From Hymenolepis diminuta (taxonomy: Eukaryota > Platyhelminthes > Cestoda > Cyclophyllidea > Hymenolepididae): a stretch of 64,000 nucleotides of DNA. Within the stretch, counting starts at the first letter, position 1, and every line of letters begins with the position of its first letter. Under the pieces are notes generated by a model. That model ran no database searches. It was not told where the DNA came from and worked only from the letters and a program-made list of their open reading frames with translations. The DNA is taken from positions 1,975,811 to 2,039,810 of the forward strand of contig CAADRB010000014.1 in the NCBI GenBank assembly GCA_900708905.1, read 5' to 3'. Made by a program: the position numbers and the translations under genes. Below are positions 26,601-38,600 of this stretch, in pieces.

Positions 26601-29600
26601 TAACTTCGTATTTTTTTTCACTTTTACACTGTAGAACCGAGTGGTCTGCGTTTGATGCCACTTAAAAATGGAACGCTATTCTGTGAATGGAATGAACACA
26701 GCAAAGATGATAGAATTAGTTATTACAAAGTGGATTTCCAGGAAGTTAATGAGCCCCTTCGAACTAAAAGTCATAATCTTACGGAAGAAAGTCATTTCTT
26801 GGAATATAAAAACCCCAAATCACACATGGAGTACCTAGTGAAGTTACGTGCTTGTTTTCAATATGGAGATTCAAAGAAATTTTTATGCAGTTTACCGTCC
26901 ACCGCTCAAGCCATCACAAAACCCAGTAGGTGAATTAACCCGGAATCTTTGTAAAATATTTTCATTCTTTTCCAATATCAAGAATTCTTCTATTTTAGGA
27001 ACTCCCGAATTCACCGTGATTGAAAGAACCCCATCTTCTATTGCCTTTCAACTCAACGGACCCGTGGATGTATTGCATTTCAACTATACACTTCAAGTCG
27101 TCAATAGATCATCGGAAGTAATCTTTAATTCTCAGACAAATATATTTAATGCTACATTGTTGCCCGCCAACAGTAAAATAACAGCATCTTTAGTAACATG
27201 TTGCAAGCATAATCTTTGCGGTTCGCCATTTAATAAGTTCGCTTTCACGAAACCCGCAGGTAAATATAATATATTTTTCATTTTGATGACAGTATGCTGA
27301 TAAAAATGATTAATTTCGAGCACCATTGCTTCTTATTGAGCTCCTCAAGCTATATGAAAGTTGTATAATTTTTTAGTCCCTTTGAACTTGCAAATTGGAA
27401 AAGCAACGGATCAGACTTTGCTCGTGTCATGGAAACGTCCAGAAAATAATGAAGAACCAATTCACAATTACAAAGTAAGGACTGAAGATGCAAGGGGTCA
27501 TGTACATAAATGTTTGCCTCCTAATCCCAATCCGACTCGTATTAACTGCATATTCAGAAATCTGCCTCCTTGTCAGCCTTATAACATTTCTGTCGAGACC
27601 TGCGCCCGTGAGAATGACTGTGGACCGGCAACTATTAAACAAGGATTTACTTTGCCTGAGGGTAGTCTACATGGTTAAAAATATTAGAACACCTGATTTC
27701 AATTTTCTGAAGAAATTTTACGCTTATAGCTGTAAAGGAACTTCGCATCAATCAATTATCTTCTACATGGGCTAATTTCAATTGGAGCTCACAGGATTTG
27801 GAAGTGTGTGTATTAGCGAACATTACAGTCATAGTACAAGAGCAGAGCACATTTAATGTCGTCGGAAATTGTTTTGTATTGATTTCTGATAATATAGTAA
27901 ACGAATGCACTATTAGAAACCTGACACCCAACACTGAATATATAGCATTTGCTGTAGCCTGTTCTAAAACAGTCCTTAACTGCGCTACCAAGAGTGAGAA
28001 TGTTGAGTTTACAACCCTTCCGGGAGGTGAGTTGTGAAACTTCGTTTATGACAACTTAAGTGATTTAGATCTGATGTTTAAACGCTTTTTTAGTGCCACA
28101 AAATTTTCAAGTTGTGAAGATAACGTCTCAGTCTGCGGAATTCAAGTGGAATAGAAGCTCTGGGCGTCAAGATGGTCTAAATGGTTATCTGATGCGTATT
28201 TATGAAACATCAGGGGATGGTCAGAGTGTTCGCAAAGTTCCTATCTCCAACTACTCAATTTCAGCAGTTAATGGTCTTAAAACGTTCAAAGTTGATAACC
28301 TTGAACCTTCTAAAAATTATTTCGCCACTATTGCAGCATTCAGAGCTTCTTCGATTGACTCGAAAACTTTTGGTGACGAATCGGAGAAGATGTATTTTAA
28401 AACAAGTAAGCAGTAGACTTTTACTTCATTGAAAATTCAATATTATAAGTGAATACTTGTCCTTTGCGCAATGATAGGGAATGAGGATATGCAAATTGCT
28501 GAAATATATGAACATTATTTGCAGCAATCGCCATACATATTTGAAAAATTTTTAAGTATGGTGTCTGAACATCTGAATTCTGGATATAGTAAACTCCTGA
28601 CTTGGCCTACTTCTCTAATGTTTGCATTTTTTTCCTTCACTTATCATTACTTGTATCAACACACTAAGATGGAGTCCAGTCAAGCTATAATCTCTTTGAG
28701 TCCTCTGTGTACAGTTCCAAATTGATCTTTATAATAATAATAGTTTTGGGTGTTTATAATCTGCACTAAATTTATATTTCTGCCAAAAAAGGATTGAATC
28801 CTGAACTAATTCATCCATTATAACTAATAACACCATTTGATAATGTGTAGTAAAATAAGTTAGGACTTTTTAGAAAAGCCTGATTAATTATCACAATAAT
28901 CCACCAAAATAGGGAGAAGAAGAATCGTATAAATGCTATGCAATGAATTTGTAGCTATGGAGCAAAGGTAAATTCTTCAAGAATGATATTAGAACATGTG
29001 TATTAAAGAACTATTATTCATTGGTGCATACAGAAAAAATGGCTCAAATTTAACTGTTGGAGACCAGTGTTAGAAGTGTTCATACTTGGGTTAACCGATT
29101 ATATTAATCCCCATCGGGGTAAAGTGAACGATTTTGCTCCCAAATCCGACACTTAAATAAAAAGGTTTATCTAGGCACCGGTCAAGAAGAAAATTACATA
29201 GTGAAGTTGAAATCATTTTTTACTTACAACACTTAATAAAGCATCCATGGCATCGTAATTTTTGTCCAAAGATCAATACTTGCATTTCACATAGATTAAG
29301 TCTTTTAACGTATGGGCATTATAAGTGAATGAGAACTCTTCGGTTAATGAAAACTGGATACACTTGGAGATGAAGTTCCCAAATAGTGTCCCAAATAGTG
29401 TCTATCATAAGACTTGTAAACAGCAAAATTAAATCAGCTAATTGTAACGCTGCTTTAAGCAATAATATTTAATATTTTTCATTAAAATTAGGTCCTCCAT
29501 TTCCAATTGCCGCTGTCATTCTCAGTCTTCTGGTTCTACTTTTGCTTCTTCTGATAATTCTCGCTATCGTATTTCGTCAGCGTATCTACAGAATCAATCG

Positions 29601-32600
29601 TGGAATTTTTCATAAACAGGATGAGTTTGATGTGCCGAAACCGTGAGTTATACAAAATATAAATATAAGCATTATGTATATATATATATACATATATATA
29701 TGCACTTGGGAAAACGGCACATTTAATTGGGGTCATTAGTGCGTAGAGCGACAATTACGGAATAAGATTGAACTAAGTAATGTATCACTAGGGGGAACCA
29801 AAATAAGAACATGAATAGTGGGAACGTTGGCATATAGGGGATCAGTTCAGGCTTATGCAAAATAGATATTAGCTTGCATGATTTTGCATAGCAGATTTTA
29901 CTGGAATTCATTATACCACCTAACAGTGATTTTAATTTCAGAAATTGGTGGACGATGAAAGCGATTCCGAAGTAAGCACGCTTAGCCTAAAACAAATTTA
30001 AATATGCATATAGTTATATACACTTTGCAATTTTGCTTTTATTCAACACCATAAATATCTGTTGTCTAATGTCTTCCTTTCTTTCCAGAGATTCGTTTTC
30101 AATTGAATATTCCAGGCCCTCTAGCCTCCAATACTTACTTCAAATGTAAATGTTTGCAATTAAAAGTTTAAAATAACTAAAATATTTAATTAATCAATGC
30201 TTATAAATTTAAAAATAGTCCACCACCTGTAACCTTAGAAAAATTTGACACCTGTGTGGCATCTTTAAATGCCAACAAACAGTTTGTTCCTCATTTCATG
30301 GTAAGCATTTCAAATTCGTTTATTTAATAAATATGATGTTAATTAACTAATGTTAATTGACTGAAAATATTTTTCTTTTTGCAAATTTAAGCTCCTGAGG
30401 CAAATTTCCCTGAATGGTTTGGAAAAGGAATTTAGATTGACAAGGAAAGCTGGAGTGATATGTAAAGAACGAAATCGTTATGTTGATATGCTTCCATGTG
30501 AGTTATAAAAATGATTTTCTCTTGAAAGCCCTGTTTGGTAAAAAAATTTCTGATCTTTATTCCACAGATGACCAATCTCTTCTTTTGTTGGGACGTCCTT
30601 GGCCGTTTGTCTTAGATAATCCAAAAACCATAATAACGGTAAATTAAATATTTATTTTTAATTTATGTTGGATAGTCAATCAAACATGACTACCAACATA
30701 TTTCTCATCATGTCTTTAACATTTTGAATAATTCGCTTTATAAATAAATTTCTTAATATTGCACTAAATCAAGCCATTATTTTAAGTTATCGTTCAAATA
30801 TTAATATTACCCGTGGAAATTCAAAATGCTACCGCTTATGTCATATGAAGGCATTTTAATACGGCAGACAAGTAAGGGATATCGAGGTAAAGGATTGACC
30901 AGATAAATTCTCGATGATTTTAGAAGTTGATATTTTGTCCACATTTTAGTAAAAGGGTATAGTTTACAGCCTCGTGCTCTAAGTGTTCAAAATTCCAAAG
31001 CGAGGATTTGACCCCAACTTTCGTCAGTGAGTTCATGTCCACGATATTCAAAACTAATGGATCGGTTAATTCGCTAAGGTAGTTGATCACGCCAACTTTT
31101 TTTAGCTAAGAGAAAGTATCAAGGCAAGCAATGTTTTAAAATTGAACAACTTAGATTGTACTTATGAAATTGATAAAACAAATCTGTAGACTCGAGGCTC
31201 CATCATTGAATGAGCATTTCACATCCCGAGTCGTCTCATATCAGATGGCCCGAATATCCGGAGAGCAGGAGTAGAAAAGTTTTCTATAAGTCCAGTCATT
31301 AATTTTATACCTCCTATTAATAGTCTCCTTTTAAATAATCAAGTAATTGCACTTCTATCATATCTGTTCGGCGATATCTAGCAGACAGATAGATCATATT
31401 GGCAGAAACAAGTCCTGCAAGCATTGCAACAGTGTAATAAAGTTATACAAAGTATAAAGTCGACGTTTAATATCGACTTACCCACAAACGATCTTTTAAT
31501 TTGCAGACAACAGATATATTAAATGATTATGTCAATGCTTCTTATATTCGACCACCTATATATGGAAGTGAAGGTGAGGCTCTACCCTGTGATCCCTTGG
31601 AAGTTCCCGAATTCATCGCCACTCAGGCTCCGTTAGAAAGTACTACCTTCGATTTTCTCACTATGGTCTACGAACAACGTTCAAAGTTAATAATCATGCT
31701 ATGTCGGTATGTACAAAAGTTGGTAAACAAATGACGAAAAACTTAATTAGTTTACGGGTCTTGGTGATCACACGGCGCACTTCACTCAATTTAAGTAACT
31801 TAATTGACGAAATTCAGAATTAATAGATAGACAAGTTGAAATGGACTATTGACATTTTAACGAATTCAGGAAGGGGTAAATAACAGGAATTTTTATTCAT
31901 TCAAACCTATCTAAGGAAGGAGATTTAGTGTCGAGCCAACTGCTCATGCAAATTGATTAGATAGACGGTTTTTATTTTACATAATAAGGAGCTGAAATAT
32001 TTATTAAATAGCCAATTAAAAACAATTTTGAGAATTAAGAAATACGTTTTTAGATCAGTTAATAAACTACCAAGATCGGAGGATGTGTCTAGTCACATAG
32101 TGATCAACGTACACGTCTGACATGTTAGGGGTCTAAAAATCGAAGCTCACTAGTACACGTCCAACCGCATTCATTAATTCTGGTTGATTTAAGACGAGCT
32201 TATATTATGTTGGCTCATCACCAATGAAGCTTCTTTCTACCGCAGTTAAAGTTCGTTAGCACCTCTCTTTACTGACACTGGCAGGTAGTTATAACAAGCC
32301 TAAGGAGATGATCTGATAATTAATGGACTAGTCATAATGACTACATCCGGGAATTTATATTATTTATAAGATTCAAAATTAATGAAAAGAAATTGAAGAT
32401 GAGGTTCAAAACTAACTAAGCTTAATCAAAAGTTATGGCTGTGTACTAGCTTTGTTTCTTGAATTATAACAAGTTGTATATATCAAAAAATGGTTTGGGA
32501 ATCAGTCATGCCACCTATTAGAAGCAGTCTCCATGACAGAATAGTGAAACTGTCGGCAAAATTGATTGATTTTTATTAAAATTATAGTACTTTTAAAAGG

Positions 32601-35600
32601 TATAGCTTCCAATTTAGCCTTAAAATATTATCCAAAATCGGTATTCCATTTGTTAAATTATATTTACAACATCCCGGAATTCTATTATGTCAATAGCTAC
32701 CATGAATTCTTAAAGCAAAGGATAAATTTACTTATGTTTTCATTGTACTTCATAATGTGTACCAGCATTAATCAAACTTGAAGCCAACACAGTCGTAAAC
32801 GAACAGCGTTCTTAAACAAGGGCTGATTTCCATGGTGTATTTACTATCCTGAATAGAATGAACTGCCATTTTTTACTTGTTGAAGTTACCATAATCGGCG
32901 AATAAGTATTTTAGTTCATTTAGTCCACCATTTGATATATGAACCCAAAAATTGTATAATATGCCTTTAAGTCAGTTTTATTGATTTTTGAAACTCAAGT
33001 AAGATCTTTTCAAGAAACATCTTTTGTTTGAGACACAAGAAAGTCCGTTCCCATCTCTCTGACTGCAGAGCCACACCTCAAGGGAATTCACACAGGAACA
33101 GCAAAGAAGATAAGGGCTAACCGTTTCACCAATGCAATTAAGGGGTTAATTCATCCCTTTTAAAAAGGTTGTGAAGTGCAGTGACAAACAATCAAAGGGT
33201 AGTTTGAAAATTAGGTCGAGCTTCATAAATTGCTAGAATTTGATAGTACTAACAGTAAGAAGAAGAAACTACATGTCAAAGGTAAACATTCGAGCTAGAA
33301 GATTTTAACAAAGCATTACTTATTTATTCGAAACATCATATCTGCATTATTTTATATTTGTTATATTTTCTGTGGACTATAAACTTATTTCGTTGACCCA
33401 TTTGAATGTATTAATTATTTTTTAAGAGTCGTAATTGAATATGGTAAAGTTCAAAACTGACTTGTGTTCCCTCTCTTCTCTTCTGTGAACTGGGATGTCG
33501 GGTTTTAGATCTTAACATTTAGAGAAAAATGTATTTTATTAGAACACAAATAAGATGTAACTATTGATTGTCCGACTTCTTTATCTACTCTTTCTCGATC
33601 CCTTCTCTTTTACGCTTTATTAGGGCATTTCAATTTTCTCTTAATTCCCATGCTCTTCTATGATGAATTCTTGCAGAAATTTTTTGCTGTGTCATAATTT
33701 CAATAATAATAATACGACGCTGTCAACTGTAAGCATTGGGCTGAAGACACAAGTATTGTTTAAATCTTTTTTAAACTTGAAGTAGTGGAGTCTGGGTATT
33801 TCGCAATCGTAAACGAACAGCCTCCGAAATTAAGTAGAGGTCGAATCGATACATTAATGATATTACATTGGATAAGCTACAAACTTAATATTTATTTTGG
33901 TCATCAAAACTGGTGAAAAAGTCGTTTTCATAGCCGAAACAAAAGTTTTACATTTGTATATAATCTTCCCCCGATATTTATATATGTCCTACTAACAGTC
34001 TAAAAATTCCAGAAATGAGGCAATATGAAAGAGCTTAAATCCAAATTTATTGATATTCTCATTGTCTCTAGATCGGAATTCAAATTCGGTTTCAAATAAA
34101 AATGTATAAGGGGTCAAATATTACTTTCACAATTAGGAACTCATCATAGTAATGCTCTTTTTCAGGGATAAAGATTCAACACTTTGTAAGATTATATTTC
34201 TTCCTTGATGAATTAATTTTATTCCGAACATTCATTGACGAATATCAGTAATAATTTATTAATTTTATAAACAGTTACTATTCTAATATTCGATGAAATA
34301 CTATGGCCAAAAATAGGGATTATCATTTTCTATTATTGCTGATGTCAATGGCAAAGCAAAACTACCTTACATTTTTTCATTGTAGAATGTTTTCTAAATA
34401 AAGGGAGGGTTGAAATGGTCTGTGGTATGTAATGCAGGAAGATTCTAGGAAAATAGATAACAGAATCAAGGAAACCTTGTATAAGTATCGGTAGAATCTA
34501 GAATCTAAGCTTGATTTATACATTGGAGTCTTTGAGTTCCCCATATTCTTATAGGTGCTATTATTCAAACTTCGTTATTTAACTGTCCGATGATATTGCA
34601 TGCACTATTTTCAGAGCTCCCTGTTCGGTTGAGTTAGTTTCGTGGTTGGAAAAGTAACTGTGGTTTATTCCTATCTGATATGGAAGAGTAGGAAGATGAA
34701 ATTATCAGAGAACATATAATTTCATTCAAGGTGAATCTTTCTTTAAAAGTTTTAACTGCGTCTCTGACATGACTCTCCATGCTAATAATAACCACAGTTA
34801 TACATTGTGCTATGTTCCAAATAAATTTTTATGTCTCCTTGGAAAGGATCACTTTGATTTAGGAGAAAAATTAATTCCTTGTTTTCTTATGTCAACAGAA
34901 ATATTTACTGGCCCAAATTCGCAGTTAAATGCTTCTTGAGACACTTCTCTTGAAGTATCGGTAGACTGATTGGAATACATTTTCGAACGAGTGAATGTTA
35001 ACCAATATGGGAATCCAGTCCTCTAAAATCGTCTGATTAACAGCATTTCCTCATAATATCAAGAAGAAATATGCTTCAAATTAGCATAGTCTGGGCTTGT
35101 TCAACTACCTTTAGAAAAGCAGCTTTATTCGGTGTTTATTGTTAAAGCATTTAAGCTTTTCATAGTTGACTTACTGGTAGGCAGAGTTGAGAGGTTACTC
35201 ATTTCCGTCTTTGAGCTGATGAAAGTCGCCTTGAAACTTGACTACATTGAAAACTTCAACTCCAGTGACAACATTTCCGAAATCTAACCCCCAATTAAGT
35301 GGATAATAAGCAAGAAAAGTCGATCATTTTATGTTCAATATAATCCTTAACGCAAGACAATCTCCTACCTAAGAATAGTGAATTATTTGAATTGATGGAT
35401 TTTGTAGTGTGATATTCCGAATTAACATAATAATGGCCATTTAAATTGAAAAGGAATAAATGAATAGGTAATTCCTTTTCCGACTGAATTAATTGCCCTT
35501 TAATGATGTGTAAGAGCGTCGTTAGAATATGTAAACAAAGTAAACAGCACATTCGGAGTGGACAATATGGGAAATTATAAGTAAAATGAAAATTCATAAC

Positions 35601-38600
35601 TTTATAAAAACCATGTTTATTTGAATCTAGCGTAAATTCTCAATTTTTAAATATCAAATTGATATGAGTTGAAACGCTTTAAAGGTATTGAAGCAAATTT
35701 TAAACGAAATTTCAGAATTTTAATTCAAATGAAAAATTCCTTCTTTGTAAATCTTTGGTCCGCCGTTACAAAATAATTTACCATTATGGTGTAATATTAC
35801 TATTTAATTTAAGTAGCATTTAAGTTTACAATTATTTATTTTGCACTTGTGTACTTGGTAGACTAAAAGAAGATGGAAAGCAAAAATGCCATGAGTATTG
35901 GGATGACGAATGTGAAATAACCATAACGATGAATAATCGGAGTATTAAGATCACTGTCCTTGACGTGGAACCCCTTGAATGTGGTTTAGTTCGACGAACA
36001 CTCCAGATTCAATCATCAGACAAGGAAAAGGTGAGTATTAAACATATATATTCATTTTACGATAATATCATCACCTCCTTTTAAAATATTTAAAACCCCG
36101 AAGATGGGAAAATATCTGTAAATTGCAAATTTTTAATAGCTAGATTTTCTCGTTTAATTTAGTTTGAATACCTTCTGCTAAAATCCTCCGACATAAACAC
36201 ATTGATGATCATTTATGAAGTGCTCATTATATTAGAGATTTGCGTCTCATCTCAATTTCTCCAGAATCTTTGGATTTGCTCGTTGTTATATTTCGCATGT
36301 ACTCTATTACAACTTTAGGGCGTCTTGCGATTTGACGTTATTCTCGCGTATACGTGACCATTCCTTTAGTTCTTTAAAATTAAAGTCCAGCATCATCCGA
36401 ACGCTGGGTTCTGTTTGATAGGAATTCGTTGAGACTGATATCGTGTATCCATTTATTTATAAATGTAGTACATATTATGTTATTCAAACTATCGAGGATA
36501 TAGCTATGCATTACTATTCAGAAAAAAGATCTGATCTGTTTGATTCGGGATATGCACTGTTTTGCTACTCAACTCGGAAGAACGTGGGCAGTTATTTCAC
36601 GGAGATCCTTGTTTAATTTAATGTCGAAATTATAGGCCACAGTCTAATGTCTACTATAATGCAATGGAAGGCCTTGTTGATTGTTATACCTGAGAAGCTG
36701 TGATTTCATTGATAGTGCAGCGTAAGGCAGAAGGGGAGCAAGAGGAATTTCTCTCATTAAATTTATATAAGTATAGAGGTTATTGCTATACATTTGGAGG
36801 CCACTTGTATTCAGCAGTTAAGAGTAAAGAAAGCTAATGCCAGTTATGCATAAGTGGCAGTGTTAAATAAAAGCTGGCGCTTTAATTTTGAATTTTTTAC
36901 TTACAAGTATATTATGCATTCAGGTAACTTTTATGCTGTTCCAACTATCCCCTTTACTTCTTAGAATATTTCCGCCAAAAGATCGACTTGGCGCAGTGAG
37001 GATAGTTAGAAACCAAGAAGTTACGACCTGCAGAATAGATAAAATAATATATCTGGCAACTAATTTTTTCACTAAAGTGCTCTAAGTGAATAGGTTTTCA
37101 TCCAATATATAAGGCACAAAAATTTCTTAGTTTACTTCGTTTACTGTTGGAGGGAAAAGATATATATATTAATTAAATGCAGTTTTATTTCCATGTTTTA
37201 ATAAATACATTTCCCCATTAGCCATGGACAGTTATGCATTACAATTTCCTCCAATGGCCAGACTACGCAGCCCCGAACATGGGATTCTTTTACAACTTGG
37301 TTGAATTGTATAAAAAATTCATGGAAGAAAACCCAATCAGTCGTGACGTTGGTCCTCCCATTATTCACTGCAGGTAAGTCAAATGATCGCGGCTGATGAT
37401 TGGCACTTCCATCTGTAAAATGTGATGCCCACAGTATTAAGCTGTTAAAAGTAAATTCTGGGACGGCTGAAAACCCTACCCCGAAGTAGCTAAATGGCCA
37501 GCCCCATTAACCCAAAATTCAAAAATGAGTGAGGAATTGATTGTGTCTTATTGGTTTAATGAAGTAAGGGATTGGGTTTTTCAGGTTCAGTTTTTCACAT
37601 ACAGCTCATTAACCAAGGACGCCACAGAGGCGTGTACATATTCTCGAAGGTAAGATAAAGCATAAGTAGGTCAGATATAATTCCCGACCTACATATGGGA
37701 ATAGACGTAGTTAAAAGTGCAAACAAGTCGTTGTTTTCGATAGCTGCCTTTACAAGTCTCTATATAAATGTTTTGTTAAAACAATGGCAAATCCCACTTG
37801 CAATGTTTCTAGGATAAAACTAAGTTTACTTGAAATGGTTGACATTATCCAGCTCATCAACTAGTGACGACCAAAGTTTAGACATTAAAGGAATAGAAAG
37901 AAGCGGTAGACTGAGTTATAAATAAACGATGGACAGATCCATAGGTAGCGTTAGTGAGGCACATATAGAGCAATCGCCATTACAATGTCTGACAGATCAA
38001 CTTTGAACATTCCCTGATTCTATTTCAGTTCTATCACAGGAAATAAATCACAAATATACTCTGCAGCGCCTGGAGTGATGAATGCGTAAATTGACACAGG
38101 TTTGCTGAAGGCTTTTACTGAAAATCGGCAGCGTAACTATGTAGATAAAGAAAGTATTACATGCTTGAGGTCCTGATTGATTTGACTGTTACAACAGTAT
38201 TAGTAGAGTCACAGTGACGTGGGTACATAGTGTTGTGGATTATAATTAATCACTTTGGGTCAAACTGATTTCGTGCTGTAGTTCGAAAAGGTTAGAGTGT
38301 TGAAGCTTTATTAATACTGTGTATTCTCAGATGTCAAATTAAAACTGATAATGTGGAACTGACAAACAAAAGGGGCTAGTTAGAAAATGAATGATGAACA
38401 TTTTGTGAAGAATTCATTTAAAATTGAATTGATTGTAGCACTGCGCGAGTGCGGAAAAACGAAAATTGAATTGGCACAATGACATTAAAACGTTCCAAAT
38501 GCTAAATTCACCAAGAAGACCTATACGTAAAGGACGTTAAGATAAAAAGTGAATGATTAAATAAACTTAATTGCCACATGAATTACAACTTATATGGATT

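Noticed and set aside
28471..28725. 84-codon frame in the intron before the transmembrane exon
   Set aside because: No flanking splice sites in the right phase and no recognisable domain.
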